64,000 bases of DNA from Nocardioides aquaticus (lineage in GTDB: Bacteria; Actinomycetota; Actinomycetes; Propionibacteriales; Nocardioidaceae), in assembly GCF_018459925.1 (NCBI RefSeq), contig NZ_CP075371.1, positions 4,154,001 to 4,218,000 on the forward strand, written 5' to 3'. A program made the translations under genes and the position numbers. Position 1 is the stretch's first letter; the number at the start of each line of letters is the position of its first letter. Under the pieces are notes generated by a model. It was not told where the DNA came from. It searched no databases and saw only the letters and a list, made by a program, of their open reading frames with translations. This document shows, piece after piece, positions 1 to 9,498 of the stretch.

Positions 1-952
1 GGTTGCGGGCGACCTGCGGGTCGCGACCGACGACCTCGTCCACGAACGGGTAGGTCAGGAAGACGTTGAAGGCGTTGACGAAGTCGTCGCCGGAGTTCGC
101 GAGCTGGGTGAGGACCGGCTGGAGGTTCTCCAGCGTCTCGATGGTCACGGCCTTGGAGCGGCGGATGACGCCGACACCGACGTCGCCGAGGTCCTCGAGC
201 GCGGTCAGCATCCGGACCAGGTCGTCGCGCTGGCGGTCGATCGAGTCCAGGGCGCTGGGCAGCTGCTCGAGGGCGTTGTCGATGCTGGGCTGCTGCTCGC
301 GCACGGCGAGCGAGAGCTCGTTGAGCTTCTCGATGGCGGTGACGATGTCGGCCTTGTTGGCGTCCAGCTGTCCGGTGAACGAGTCCAGCTGCTGCAGCAG
401 CTGCTTGGTGGTGCCCTCGCGACCCTCGAGGGTCTTGTTCAGCTCGACGGTGATCGTCTTGAGCTGGCCGACGCCGCCGCCGTTCAGGATCAGGCTGAGC
501 GCGCCCAGCACCTCCTCGACCTCGGGGTTGCGCCCGGTGCGCGACAGCGGGATGTCCTCGCCGTCCTCGAGCTCGCCGGTGGCGCCGGCGGGCGGCGGCG
601 CGAGCTCGACGAACTTCTCGCCGAGCAGGCTGGTCTGGCGGATCTCGGCCACCGCGTTGTCCGGCAGGTCGAGGTCGTTGCGCAGCACGAGGTCGACCTC
701 GGCGCTGAACCCCTGGAGCCGGATGTCGCTGACCTGGCCGACGTTGACGTCGTTGACCTTGACCGTCGACTTGGGCACCAGGTCGAGGACGTCGCGGAAG
801 GCCACGGTCACCGTGATCGGGTCGTCCCCGACGTCGGCGCCGCCGGGCAGCGGCAGCTCGTAGACGTCGAACTCGGCTCCGCCGCAGCCGGTCAGCAGCA
901 GCGTGCCGGCCAGGCCGAGCGCCACGCGCCGCAGGATCCGTCGGGTGCTCAT
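1..952 (-). CDS. MceE-type Mce family lipoprotein (partial, cut by window edge)
   Basis: Fifth mce gene of the operon; the 3' end lies beyond the window. Reading from the ATG at 952, the N-terminus is a signal sequence with a lipobox LLLTGC (Cys about residue 23), so the product should be a lipoprotein anchored outside the membrane. An MCE domain follows (about residues 35-115), then a long helical region. In mycobacteria the MceE position is typically the lipoprotein of the complex that moves lipids or sterols across the envelope. Its start overlaps the mceD stop by 4 bp (ATGA), indicating translational coupling. Family is clear; the transported substrate is unknown. Confidence 0.9.
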   Translation of the reverse strand, partial: MSTRRILRRVALGLAGTLLLTGCGGAEFDVYELPLPGGADVGDDPITVTVAFRDVLDLVPKSTVKVNDVNVGQVSDIRLQGFSAEVDLVLRNDLDLPDNAVAEIRQTSLLGEKFVELAPPPAGATGELEDGEDIPLSRTGRNPEVEEVLGALSLILNGGGVGQLKTITVELNKTLEGREGTTKQLLQQLDSFTGQLDANKADIVTAIEKLNELSLAVREQQPSIDNALEQLPSALDSIDRQRDDLVRMLTALEDLGDVGVGVIRRSKAVTIETLENLQPVLTQLANSGDDFVNAFNVFLTYPFVDEVVGRDPQVARN

Positions 953-2124
953 CGGGTGCCCTCCACCAGTCCGCCGAGGCTCGGGTCGAAGCGCTCGCCG
1001 TAGGACGTACCGGTCCCTGCCCCGAGGAACGGGGCGCGGTTGTTGCCCTGCTGGAGGATGTCGTCGACCAGCAGCTGGATCGCGTCGCAGGCCCCGCCGT
1101 CCGTGGGGTCGTTGGGCTCCACCAGGCCGCAGAGGAACCGGCTGGGATCATCGAGGATCTGCTCCGGGAGCATCCCGAGGTTCGCGTTGGTGTCGAGGGT
1201 GCCGGCCTCGGGGTTGTAGGTCAGGGCGAGGTTGTTCAGCGCCACCGGGGCCACCTCGAGCACCTCGTCGAGCGCCGCCCGCCGGTCCGAGAGGATCTTC
1301 GCGACGTCGTTCAGCCCGGCGATGTCCTCGGTGAGGATGTCGCGGTTGTCGCGGACGAACCGGCCGACCTCGGTCAGCGCGGTCGCCAGGTTGGACAGCG
1401 CGGCGCGCAGCTCCTCGCGCTCGCCGGAGAGCACCGAGGAGACCTGCGCCAGGGACTGGTTGAAGTCGCGGACGGTCTGGTCGTTGTCGGCCAGGGTCTC
1501 GACGAACTGACCGAGCTCGGCGGTGGCTCCGAAGAGCTCCTCCTTGTTGTCGTCCAGCGTCGTGGTCAGGGTGCTGAAGTCGCGGATGGTCTGGTTGAAC
1601 GACTCCCCCTGGCCGGCGAAGTTGTCCGCGGTCGACTCGAGCAGGTCGGTCAGCGCGCCGTCGGCGTTGGCCCCGTCGGGGCCGAGCGCGACCGACAGGT
1701 CGTTCAGGCTGGAGTAGATCTGGTCCAGCTCGATCGGCACCGACGTGCGGTCCAGCCCGAGCTCGGCCCCGTCGGGCAGCGTGTCGGTGCTCGCGCCCTC
1801 ACGCCCGTACGGCGGGGTGAGCTGCACGAACCGGTCCCCCACGATCGAGGGCGCCACGATCACCGCGGTCGCGTCGGCCGGGATGTCGGTCGAGGACTCG
1901 TAGCTCATCTCGACGCGCACGGCGGTGCCCTCGGGGGTGACGGTGTCGACGGTGCCGACCGGCACCCCGAGCACGCGCACGTCGCTGCCCTCGTAGACCG
2001 AGATGGCCCGCGGGAACAGGGCGGTGACGGTCTTGCGGTCGTCGCCGTCGAGCATCACCAGCGCGCCGGCCAGCACCAGCGCGACGACGACCAGGGGCCC
2101 GACGGCCTTCTTCAGCGCCTCCAT
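949..2124 (-). CDS. Mce family protein, MceD position
   Basis: 391 residues. An N-terminal membrane anchor (about residues 8-25) is followed by one MCE domain (about 30-110, with the VRVLGVPVGTVDTV strand) and an extended helical domain. Mce proteins assemble into a periplasm-spanning tube that carries lipids to or from the YrbE permease. The start ATG at 2124 shares one base with the mceC stop (TGATG). The assignment to MceD rests on gene order; sequence alone shows only the family. The substrate cannot be read from the sequence. Confidence 0.9.
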   Translation of the reverse strand: MEALKKAVGPLVVVALVLAGALVMLDGDDRKTVTALFPRAISVYEGSDVRVLGVPVGTVDTVTPEGTAVRVEMSYESSTDIPADATAVIVAPSIVGDRFVQLTPPYGREGASTDTLPDGAELGLDRTSVPIELDQIYSSLNDLSVALGPDGANADGALTDLLESTADNFAGQGESFNQTIRDFSTLTTTLDDNKEELFGATAELGQFVETLADNDQTVRDFNQSLAQVSSVLSGEREELRAALSNLATALTEVGRFVRDNRDILTEDIAGLNDVAKILSDRRAALDEVLEVAPVALNNLALTYNPEAGTLDTNANLGMLPEQILDDPSRFLCGLVEPNDPTDGGACDAIQLLVDDILQQGNNRAPFLGAGTGTSYGERFDPSLGGLVEGTR

Positions 2125-3113
2125 CAGTTCACCCCGAGCGGGAGGCCGTTGCCGACGTCGGGCACCGGCGGGATGTTCTCGATGTAGGTGTCGAACCAGG
2201 GCCCGTTGCCGAGGGTGTTGGCGAAGACCCGGTAGAAGGGCGCCATCAGCCGCAGGCTCTCGTCGAGGTTCTCGCCGTTCGCGTTCAGCACGTCGAGCAC
2301 CCCGTCCACCTCCCGGAGCGCCGGCTCCAGGTCGGCCCGCGTCTGGCGCACCAGCAAGGTCAGCTCCTCGGACAGCGTGGAGGTGGAGACGAGCAGGGCG
2401 TTGATCTGCTCGCGCCGGGCCACCAGGGCCCGGAAGAGCACGTCGGCGTCGCGCATGAGCGCGATGATGTCCTCGTCGCGGTCGTCGAGCACGGAGGAGA
2501 ACCGCTCCAAGTTCACCAGCAGCGACTGGATCTGGTCGTCGCGCGCGGCGATGTTCGAGGACAGCCGCGACACCCCGTCCAGCGCGCTGCGGAACTCCTC
2601 GGGCGTGTTGCGGGTGAGGTCGGCCAGCGTGGTCAGCGACGCGGCGAGCTGCTCGGTGTCGACGTCGTCCACGGTCTCCGACAGGCCCTCGAACGCCTCC
2701 ACGACGTCGTACGGCGAGGAGGTCCGCTCCAGCGGGATCTCGGCGCCCTCGTCGAGCTGCCCCTCCCCGCTGGGCTGGAGGGCCAGGAACATGTCGCCGA
2801 GCAGGGTCTTGACCTTGATCGCCGCACCGGTGTCGGTGCCGAACGCCGAGTCGGTCTTGATGGTGAAGGTGGCCTTGACGCGACCCTCCTCCACGACCAG
2901 GTCGTCGACCTGGCCGACGCGGACGCCGGCGATGCGGACCTCGTCGCCGGGCTCGAGGCCGCCGGCCTCGGAGAAGGCCGCGTAGTAGGTGTCGCCGCCG
3001 CCGATCAGGGGCAGGTCCTGGGCACGGAAGCCCGCCACCAGCAGGCCCGCCACGGCGGTCAGGCTGATCGCCCCGATGATGACGGGGTTGCGCTCACGGA
3101 ACGGGGTGCTCAT
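2124..3113 (-). CDS. Mce family protein, MceC position
   Basis: 329 residues with an N-terminal transmembrane anchor (about 10-27), an MCE domain (about 38-115, containing VRIAGVRVGQVDDL) and a helical C-terminal half. It is the third of the mce genes and its ATG overlaps the end of mceB by 4 bp. It is likely one subunit of the same hetero-oligomeric lipid-transfer tube as its neighbours. Order-based naming only. Confidence 0.9.
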   Translation of the reverse strand: MSTPFRERNPVIIGAISLTAVAGLLVAGFRAQDLPLIGGGDTYYAAFSEAGGLEPGDEVRIAGVRVGQVDDLVVEEGRVKATFTIKTDSAFGTDTGAAIKVKTLLGDMFLALQPSGEGQLDEGAEIPLERTSSPYDVVEAFEGLSETVDDVDTEQLAASLTTLADLTRNTPEEFRSALDGVSRLSSNIAARDDQIQSLLVNLERFSSVLDDRDEDIIALMRDADVLFRALVARREQINALLVSTSTLSEELTLLVRQTRADLEPALREVDGVLDVLNANGENLDESLRLMAPFYRVFANTLGNGPWFDTYIENIPPVPDVGNGLPLGVN

Positions 3114-4177
3114 CCGAGGTCACACCTCTCGGCGTTGGTGCTGTACTGGACGGCCAGCGACTGGGGCAGGTCGACCGGCAGGCCGCCGAGCTCGTCGACG
3201 ACCGGGAGGTCGATCCGGCCCTTGAACTCGCACAGGTAGAAGTTGAACCACGAGCCGTACGTCGCGGTCCGGCCGATCTTGTTCAGCTTGATCGGCAGCA
3301 CCTTCATCGCCCGGTCCAGCTCGCCCCTGTTCTCGTTGATGTTGCCGGCGAAGCGACGCAGCTGCTTGACGTCCTGCACCAGCGGGGGGCGGATGCCCTC
3401 GACCAGGCCGGCGGTCTCGACCGAGAGCTCCGAGATGCCGTCCAGCGAGCCGAGGATGGCCTGGCGGTCGTCCTTCAGCCCACCCACGAGGCGGCGGAAG
3501 GACAGGATCAGGTCGCTGAGCTGCTCGTCGCGGTCGGCGAGGTGGTCGAGGACGAAGTCCAGGTTCGTCAGCAGGTCGCCGATCACCTCGTCGCGGTCGG
3601 CCAGGGTGCTGGTGACCGACGCGGTGTGGCCCAGCAGGCTCTCCAGCGTCCCGCCCTCGCCCTGGAACACCTGGACGATCTCGTACGACAGCTGGTTGAC
3701 GTCCTCGGGCGAGAGCGCCTTGAAGAGCGGCTTGAAGCCGTTGAACAGCACGGTGAGGTCGAGCGCGGGCGCCGTGCGCGAGGCCGGGATGGTGTCGCCG
3801 GGCTCGAGGCGGGCGTCGTCGCCGATCTCCTCGGTCAGCGAGATGTAGCGCTGGCCGACCAGGTTGCGGTAGCGGATCGTGGCGAAGGTGCGGCCGGTCA
3901 TCGGGACGTCGGTGGCGACGTCGAAGGAGACCAGCGCCTGGTCCCGGTCGACGACCGTCACGTCGGCGACGGTGCCGACCTTGACGCCGGCGACGCGGAC
4001 GTCGTCGCCCTTGACCACGCCGGTGGCGTCGGAGAAGACCGCGCGGTAGTCCTCGCGCTCGCCGAAGGAGATGTTGCCGATCAGGATCACCAGGACCCCG
4101 GTGAGGAGGCTGGTGACCACCACGAAGACGATCAGCCGGACGAAGTCCTTGCTGGTCTTGGCGTCGAAGAGCTTCAC
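3110..4177 (-). CDS. Mce family protein, MceB position
   Basis: 355 residues starting with GTG at 4177, which overlaps the mceA stop as GTGA. There is a hydrophobic anchor at about residues 12-34, an MCE domain at about 40-117 (VRVAGVKVGTV) and a helical tail ending in a segment with two cysteines (FYLCEFKG and ERCDLG), which could form a disulphide outside the membrane. Second mce gene of the operon; role inferred from family and context. Confidence 0.9.
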   Translation of the reverse strand: MKLFDAKTSKDFVRLIVFVVVTSLLTGVLVILIGNISFGEREDYRAVFSDATGVVKGDDVRVAGVKVGTVADVTVVDRDQALVSFDVATDVPMTGRTFATIRYRNLVGQRYISLTEEIGDDARLEPGDTIPASRTAPALDLTVLFNGFKPLFKALSPEDVNQLSYEIVQVFQGEGGTLESLLGHTASVTSTLADRDEVIGDLLTNLDFVLDHLADRDEQLSDLILSFRRLVGGLKDDRQAILGSLDGISELSVETAGLVEGIRPPLVQDVKQLRRFAGNINENRGELDRAMKVLPIKLNKIGRTATYGSWFNFYLCEFKGRIDLPVVDELGGLPVDLPQSLAVQYSTNAERCDLG

Positions 4178-5463
4178 CGCAGCCCCACCTTGGCCCCCCG
4201 CGCCATCGGCGCGACCAGCAGCGGACCGAGGTCCCCGACGTCGGTGGTCGGCACGCCCATGCCCGGGGCGAGCAGGCCCTTGAGCACGTCGGACTCCTCA
4301 CGGCTGCCGGCGAAGCCCATGCCGTCGCGCAGCCAGTAGCTCGGGGCGACGCGGGTGGTGCCCTTGCCGGTCGGCTCGTCCACGCCGTCGTCGAAGTTCG
4401 GGATGTCGTTGAACGGGTTGGCCTGGGACCCCGGGGGGTTCGGCAGGTTCAGGCAGTTCGGGCCGCGCTTGTCACCCACCCGGGGCCGGTCGGCGGGCGT
4501 GTAGCCGCGCGGCTGGTTCGGGATCGTCTCCAGCACGATGTGGAGGGTGAAGTTGCGGAACGCCTCGGCCTGGCCCTTGCCGGAGTTGACGACCCCGCCG
4601 AGCAGGCACGGGAACTCGGGTGAGTACTTCGCCAGGACCCGGAACGACGCGGCACCGAGCTCGCCGGAGCGGACCAGGTTGTCGCCGTTGTCGCGCAGGA
4701 AGGTCCGGGTGGTGTCCGAGAACGACGCGACGTCGTTGAACAGCGCCTGGAGCTTGGCCTCGCGGTCCTCCAGCGTCCCGGTGGTGATCACGGTGTTGTC
4801 CAGGATGGTGCCCAGCTCGGGCAGCACGTCGGCGTAGATGTCGGAGGTCTCGGAGGCCAGCCGGAGGTCGTCGATGAACAGCGGGATCTCCGGGTTGATC
4901 TTGCGCAGGTAGGCCTCGGTGACCTCGATCGTCTCGCCCACCTGCTCTCCGCGGCCCTCCAGTGCCGTCGACAGGGCGTTCAGGGTCATGTTGAGCTCGG
5001 CCGGCTGGACGGTGCGGAGCAGCGGGTAGAGGTCGTTGAGCACCTCCTCCACCTCGGTGGCCACCGCGGTCTGCTCGACGGTGTCGGCGGCGGTGATGTG
5101 CTCGGAGGACGGCTCGGGCGGCACGACGAGCGAGACGTACTTCTCGCCGAACAGCGTCTTGGGCAGGATCGCGCCCGTGACGTTCTGCGGGATGATGTCG
5201 ACCTGGTCGGGGTACAGGCCCAGGGTCACCTCGGCGCCGTCCTCGGTGGGCTCGAAGGCGAGCACCTCCCCCACGATCACGCCGCGGATCTTGACGTCGG
5301 CGCGCGCTGGCAGCTGGAGCCCGATCTTGGAGGTCTGCAGCGCGACCTCCTCGTAGGTCACGAACTGCTTCGAGAAGATCCCGTACGTCAGGTACGCCGC
5401 CGCCAGCAGCAGCAGGAGGAAGGCGACGCCGAGCGTCTTGTGCATCGCGAGCAGCTTGGTCAT
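4174..5463 (-). CDS. Mce family protein, MceA position
   Basis: 429 residues, the longest of the five Mce proteins here. The N-terminal anchor (about 10-30, rich in L and A) precedes an MCE domain (about 40-115, VKIRGVIVGEVLAF), a helical region and a C-terminal domain containing the PDYxxP-like region of actinobacterial MceA proteins (SPEFPCLLGG). It directly follows yrbEB with a TGATG stop/start junction, the usual yrbEA-yrbEB-mceA order. Confidence 0.9.
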   Translation of the reverse strand: MTKLLAMHKTLGVAFLLLLLAAAYLTYGIFSKQFVTYEEVALQTSKIGLQLPARADVKIRGVIVGEVLAFEPTEDGAEVTLGLYPDQVDIIPQNVTGAILPKTLFGEKYVSLVVPPEPSSEHITAADTVEQTAVATEVEEVLNDLYPLLRTVQPAELNMTLNALSTALEGRGEQVGETIEVTEAYLRKINPEIPLFIDDLRLASETSDIYADVLPELGTILDNTVITTGTLEDREAKLQALFNDVASFSDTTRTFLRDNGDNLVRSGELGAASFRVLAKYSPEFPCLLGGVVNSGKGQAEAFRNFTLHIVLETIPNQPRGYTPADRPRVGDKRGPNCLNLPNPPGSQANPFNDIPNFDDGVDEPTGKGTTRVAPSYWLRDGMGFAGSREESDVLKGLLAPGMGVPTTDVGDLGPLLVAPMARGAKVGLR

Positions 5464-6290
5464 CAGCCGGCCAGCCTCACGGTCGTGGTGGTGCCCCAGA
5501 TCGCCATCGACAGGAACAGGTCGATCACGTTGACCGCCACGATGCTGGTCCGCACCGCGCGACCGACCGCCACGCCCACGCCCGCGGGCCCGCCGCTGGC
5601 GGTGTAGCCGTGGTAGCAGTGGATCAGGATCACCACGACGGCGAAGACCAGGACCTTCCCGAACGACCAGAGCACGTCACCGGGCGGCAGGAACTGGTTG
5701 AAGTAGTAGTCGTAGGTGCCCGCGCTCTGGCCGTAGAACTGGGTGACGGTCAGCCGGGTGGCGAAGTAGGAGGAGAGCAGCCCGACGACGTACAGCGGGA
5801 TGATCGCGATCAGCCCGCCGACGATGCGGGTGGTGACCAGGAACGGCATCGAGGGGATCGCCATCACCTCGAGGGCGTCGACCTCCTCGGAGATCCGCAT
5901 CGCGCCGAGCTGGGCGGTGAACCCGCAGCCCACGGTGGCGGCCAGGGCGATGCCGGCGACCAGGGGGGCGATCTCGCGGGTGTTGAAGTAGGCCGACACG
6001 AAGCCGGCGAAGGGCGCGGTGCCGATCTGGTCGAGCGCGGCGTACCCCGAGAGGCCCACCTGGGCGCCGGTGAAGAAGGTCATCGCCGCGATCACGCCGA
6101 CGGTGCCGCCGATGACGGCCAGCGCGCCGGAGCCGAGGGTGACCTCGGCGAGGATGCGCAGGATCTCCTTGGGGTAGCGCTTGACCGACCGCGGGGTGGC
6201 GGCGAGCGCGCGCAGGTAGAACGACAGCTGCTCGCCCATGGTGTCCAGCGAGGACAGCGGTCGCTGGTAGACGGATCGGATCCCGGCCAT
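5463..6290 (-). CDS. YrbE/MlaE-family permease, second copy (YrbEB)
   Basis: 275 residues, an integral membrane protein of the MlaE/YrbE family with about five hydrophobic segments and the family core GFVSAYFNTREIAPLVAG followed by the conserved EVDALEVMAIPSMPFLV region. It forms the permease of the Mce ABC transporter with the paralogue encoded just upstream, powered by the ATPase at 7084-8037. Only 4 bp separate it from yrbEA, so both are on one transcript. Confidence 0.93.
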   Translation of the reverse strand: MAGIRSVYQRPLSSLDTMGEQLSFYLRALAATPRSVKRYPKEILRILAEVTLGSGALAVIGGTVGVIAAMTFFTGAQVGLSGYAALDQIGTAPFAGFVSAYFNTREIAPLVAGIALAATVGCGFTAQLGAMRISEEVDALEVMAIPSMPFLVTTRIVGGLIAIIPLYVVGLLSSYFATRLTVTQFYGQSAGTYDYYFNQFLPPGDVLWSFGKVLVFAVVVILIHCYHGYTASGGPAGVGVAVGRAVRTSIVAVNVIDLFLSMAIWGTTTTVRLAG

Positions 6291-6294
6291 CGGC

Positions 6295-7080
6295 TCAGCC
6301 CGTCTTCGGTGGGACGACTTGGAGGTAGATGGCGCTGATGATGAAGTTCACGATGAACAGCAGCACGAAGGTGATGACCACGGACTCGTTGACGGCGTCG
6401 CCCACGCCCTTGGGGCCGCCACCGGCGTTCATCCCCTTGTACGCGGCCACGATCGCCGCGATCAGCCCGAAGATCAGCGCCTTGACCAGGCCCACCCAGA
6501 GGTCGGGCAGCTGCGCGAGCGCGGTGAAGCTGGCGATGTACGCCCCCGGCGTACCGCCCTGCAGCCCGACGTTGAAGACGTAGCCGCCGGCCACGCCGAC
6601 CACGCTGACCATGCCGTTGAGGAACACCGCGACGAGCATGCAGCCCAGGACGCGGGGCACCACGAGGCGCTGGATCGGGTCGATGCCCAGCACCATCATC
6701 GCGTCGAGCTCCTCGCGGATCTTGCGCGCGCCGAGGTCGGCGGCGATCGCCGAGCCGCCGGCACCCGCGATCAGCAGGGCCGTCGCGATCGGGGCGGCCT
6801 GCTGCACCACCGCGAGCACCGAGGCCGAGCCGGTGAAGGACTGCGCCCCGAACTGCCGGATCAGCCCTCCGACCTGCAGCGCGATCACCGCGCCGAACGG
6901 GATGGCGACCAGGGCGGTCGGCACGATCGTCACCGAGGCCACGAACCAGGCCTGCTGGATGAACTCGCGGGTCTGGAACGGCCGCCGGAACAGGGCCCGT
7001 CCCACGTCGAGCGCGAAGGCGAAGAGGGTCCCGGCCGCGCCGACGGGCCGCAGGAACTTCGCGCTGGTCAGCGACGACAC
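6295..7080 (-). CDS. YrbE/MlaE-family permease, first copy (YrbEA)
   Basis: 261 residues, starting at GTG 7080. It has the MlaE permease layout with the conserved AADLGARKIREELDAMMVLG region and several hydrophobic segments. It pairs with YrbEB as the membrane channel of the Mce transporter. The start lies 3 bp after the stop of the ATPase gene, consistent with a polycistronic mceG-yrbEA-yrbEB-mceABCDE message. Confidence 0.93.
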   Translation of the reverse strand: MSSLTSAKFLRPVGAAGTLFAFALDVGRALFRRPFQTREFIQQAWFVASVTIVPTALVAIPFGAVIALQVGGLIRQFGAQSFTGSASVLAVVQQAAPIATALLIAGAGGSAIAADLGARKIREELDAMMVLGIDPIQRLVVPRVLGCMLVAVFLNGMVSVVGVAGGYVFNVGLQGGTPGAYIASFTALAQLPDLWVGLVKALIFGLIAAIVAAYKGMNAGGGPKGVGDAVNESVVITFVLLFIVNFIISAIYLQVVPPKTG

Positions 7081-7083
7081 CGA

Positions 7084-8037
7084 TCAGGCCCCCGTGGTCA
7101 TGGACATGTTCTGGTCGAACGAACCGGGGGGCGGGGTGATGCCGTTCTCCTCGCACCAGGCGCCGGGCTCGCGCTGGCTGCGGCGCGGGATGCCGTTGGA
7201 GGGCTCGAGCTGCATCGGGATCGGGGGCAGCGCCGGCAGGTCCTGGTCGGACTCGGCCGCGAGCTCGTCGGCGTCCTTCTCCTCCGACATGCCGATCGGG
7301 CCGACCTTCTGGGCGTTCAGGAACTGGCGCACGACCGGCTCCTCGGAGCTCAGCAGCATCTCGCGCGGACCGAACATGGCCAGGTGCTTGTGGTAGAGCA
7401 GCCCGATGTTGTCCGGCACCGTCCGGGCCGTGTTGATGTCGTGGGTGACGATCAGGAACGTCGCGTCGATCTGGGCGTTGAGGTCGACGATCAGCTGGTT
7501 CAGGAACGAGGTGCGCACCGGGTCGAGACCGGAGTCGGGCTCGTCGAAGAGGACGATCTCGGGGTCCAGCACCAGGGCGCGGGCCAGGCCCGCACGCTTG
7601 CGCATGCCGCCGGAGATCTCGCCGGGCAGCTTGTCCTCGGTGCCGAGCAGGCCGACGAGGTCGAGCTTCTCCATGACGACGTCGCGGACCTCGGACTCGG
7701 ACTTCTTCGTGTGCTCGCGCAGCGGGAAGGCGATGTTGTCGTAGAGGTTCATCGAGCCGAACATCGCGCCGTCCTGGAACAGCACGCCGAAGAGCTTGCG
7801 GATCTCGTAGAGCTCGCGCTCGGGGCAGGTGGCGATGTCGGTGCCCTCGATGATCACCGAGCCCCGGTCGGGCTTGAGCAGCCCGATCAGCGTCTTGAGG
7901 AACACCGACTTGCCCGTGCCCGAGGGACCGAGCATCACGCAGATCTCGCCGGCCGGGATCGTGAGGGTCACGTCTCCCCAGATCAGCTGCTTGCCGAACG
8001 ACTTGGTCAGGTGCTCGACCTTGATCTCCACGCCCAT
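7084..8037 (-). CDS. mceG: Mce-transport ATPase (MceG/Mkl, MlaF-like)
   Basis: 317 residues from the ATG at 8037, chosen because a GGGAGG ribosome-binding site sits just upstream; the open frame continues to 8280 but the extra part lacks ABC features. Walker A is GPSGTGKS, the signature is SGGMRKR and Walker B is IVLFDEPDSGLDP. A C-terminal tail of about 70 residues extends past the ABC core, as in mycobacterial MceG. It energises lipid transport by the YrbE permease. In mycobacteria mceG (mkl) is unlinked to the mce operons but lies near rplJL; here it lies next to rplJL and also heads the mce operon. Confidence 0.93.
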   Translation of the reverse strand: MGVEIKVEHLTKSFGKQLIWGDVTLTIPAGEICVMLGPSGTGKSVFLKTLIGLLKPDRGSVIIEGTDIATCPERELYEIRKLFGVLFQDGAMFGSMNLYDNIAFPLREHTKKSESEVRDVVMEKLDLVGLLGTEDKLPGEISGGMRKRAGLARALVLDPEIVLFDEPDSGLDPVRTSFLNQLIVDLNAQIDATFLIVTHDINTARTVPDNIGLLYHKHLAMFGPREMLLSSEEPVVRQFLNAQKVGPIGMSEEKDADELAAESDQDLPALPPIPMQLEPSNGIPRRSQREPGAWCEENGITPPPGSFDQNMSMTTGA

Positions 8038-8134
8038 CGCGTGTGCCTCCCTCGATCTCGTGGCCCCATGACCCGCGCCGGGTTGCCGGGCGCGCGCCGT
8101 GTCACCGACAGGTAACAACGCCGGCGACGCGGCG

Positions 8135-8163
8135 AGGTTACGCGTTGACTTGACGCACGTCAC
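8135..8163 (-). promoter_or_regulatory. candidate mce operon promoter with overlapping inverted repeat
   Basis: On the minus strand a -35-like GTGACG (8158-8163) and a -10-like TAACCT (8135-8140) are separated by 17 bp, about 100 bp upstream of mceG. The plus strand carries TGACG-CA-CGTCA at 8151-8162, an inverted repeat overlapping the -35 that could be an operator. Sequence match only. Confidence 0.45.
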
Positions 8164-8281
8164 GTTTTCTCGAGTCTTCGGTGCACACTCGTGACCCCAA
8201 CCGGCCCGGAGCGGCCGCTCACCCCTCCGACCTGCGCGAACTCTCCTGCGACCACCCTCCGTGACACGGGCGGGACGCACG

Positions 8282-8314
8282 ACGGGGCGGGCACCGGTGA
8301 GGTGCCCGCCCCGT
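8282..8314 (-). terminator. strong hairpin after rplL
   Basis: A perfect 14-bp stem (8282-8295 with 8301-8314) with a 5-nt loop lies about 60 bp downstream of rplL. A second hairpin, GGTCCGCC with GGCGGACC, lies closer to the stop at about 8339-8356. No clear U-tract follows, as is common in high-GC actinobacteria. The 335-bp gap 8038-8372 holds only these hairpins and the mce promoter region. Confidence 0.7.
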
Positions 8315-8372
8315 GGCGGTGTGCTGCTGCCGCAGCGTGGTCCGCCGAGGCGGACCGGGTGTCAGGCGTGCG

Positions 8373-8756
8373 TCACTTGACGGTGACGGACGCGCCGGCG
8401 CCCTCGAGCTGCTCCTTGGCCTTCTGAGCAGCCTCCTTCGTGGTCTTCTCGATGATCGCCTTGGGGGCGGACTCCACGAGCTCCTTGGCCTCCTTCAGGC
8501 CGAGGGAGGTCAGGGCGCGCACCTCCTTGATCACGTTGATCTTCTTCTCGCCGGCGGCCTCGAGGATGACGTCGAACTCGTCCTGCTCGACGGCCTCCTC
8601 CGCGGCACCACCGGCGGCGGGCGCGGCGGCGACGGCGACCGGAGCGGCCGCGGTGACGCCGAAGGTGTCCTCGAACTGCTTCACGAACTCGGAGAGCTCG
8701 ATCAGCGTCATCTCCTTGAACGCGTCGAGCAGCTCGTCGGTGCTGAGCTTCGCCAT
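8373..8756 (-). CDS. rplL: 50S ribosomal protein L7/L12
   Basis: 127 residues, the normal L7/L12 length. The N-terminal dimerisation domain ([19 protein letters not shown]) leads through an Ala-rich hinge (about 35-55) to the C-terminal domain with the conserved [20 protein letters not shown] motif that contacts translation factors. It is the stalk protein of the large subunit and is co-transcribed with rplJ 78 bp upstream. Confidence 0.98.
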   Translation of the reverse strand: MAKLSTDELLDAFKEMTLIELSEFVKQFEDTFGVTAAAPVAVAAAPAAGGAAEEAVEQDEFDVILEAAGEKKINVIKEVRALTSLGLKEAKELVESAPKAIIEKTTKEAAQKAKEQLEGAGASVTVK

Positions 8757-8834
8757 GGTGGCGGTTCCTTCCAGTCGGTGGCCCGCGTCGGTCGACCCGG
8801 GCCGGGGGTTTGCTTCGTCGGTGGTGCCGGGCCG

Positions 8835-9488
8835 TCAGGCCTCGGCGGTCTCGCCCTCGGCGGCGGGGGCGTCCTCGGCGGCCTCGGGGGCCACCTCGGT
8901 CTCCTCCGCGGTGTCGACGGGGGCGTCCTCGGCGGCAGCCGGCGTGCCGGCACCACCAGCGAGGATCGAGGGGTCCTCCGCAGCCTTGGCCTGCAGCGCA
9001 CCCGCGACGCGGGCGGCCTGGCTGAGGGGGGCCTGGAACAGGGCGGCGGCGTTGGTGAGCGACGCGAGCATCGCGCCGGCCATCTTGCCGAGCAGCACCT
9101 CGCGCGACTCGAGGTCGGCCAGCTTGGCCACCTCGGACGCACTCAGCGCCGCACCGTCCAGGAACCCGCCCTTGATGATCAGGGCGGGGTGAGCCTTGGC
9201 GAAGTCACGCAGGCCCTTGGCGGCCTCGACCACGTCTCCGTTGATGAAGGCGATGGCGGTCGGACCGACGAGCAGCTCGTCGAACCCGGCCATGCCGGCC
9301 TCGGCAGCGGCGATCTTGGTCAGCGTGTTCTTGACCACGGCGTAGGAGGCGTCCTCACCCAAGGCGCGCCGCAGGTCCTGCAGCTCCTTGACGGTGAGAC
9401 CGCGGTAATCAGTCAGGACAGCGCCGGCGGACTCGTTGAATGACTCGACGATCTCCGCCACGGCTGCCTGCTTGTCTGGCCGCGCCAT
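8835..9488 (-). CDS. rplJ: 50S ribosomal protein L10
   Basis: 217 residues. The RNA-binding N-terminal domain ([34 protein letters not shown]) is typical of L10, and a C-terminal helix binds L7/L12. The last 40 or so residues form an acidic Ala/Glu-rich tail, as in several actinobacteria. AAGGAG precedes the ATG at 9488. The gene has its own promoter and structured leader at 9489-9719, suggesting control separate from rplKA. Confidence 0.97.
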   Translation of the reverse strand: MARPDKQAAVAEIVESFNESAGAVLTDYRGLTVKELQDLRRALGEDASYAVVKNTLTKIAAAEAGMAGFDELLVGPTAIAFINGDVVEAAKGLRDFAKAHPALIIKGGFLDGAALSASEVAKLADLESREVLLGKMAGAMLASLTNAAALFQAPLSQAARVAGALQAKAAEDPSILAGGAGTPAAAEDAPVDTAEETEVAPEAAEDAPAAEGETAEA

Positions 9489-9498
9489 GGGTCTCCTT

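Noticed and set aside
8038..8280. N-terminal extension of the MceG frame.
   Set aside because: The added residues are Arg/Gly-rich and not ABC-like, while GGGAGG precedes ATG 8037.
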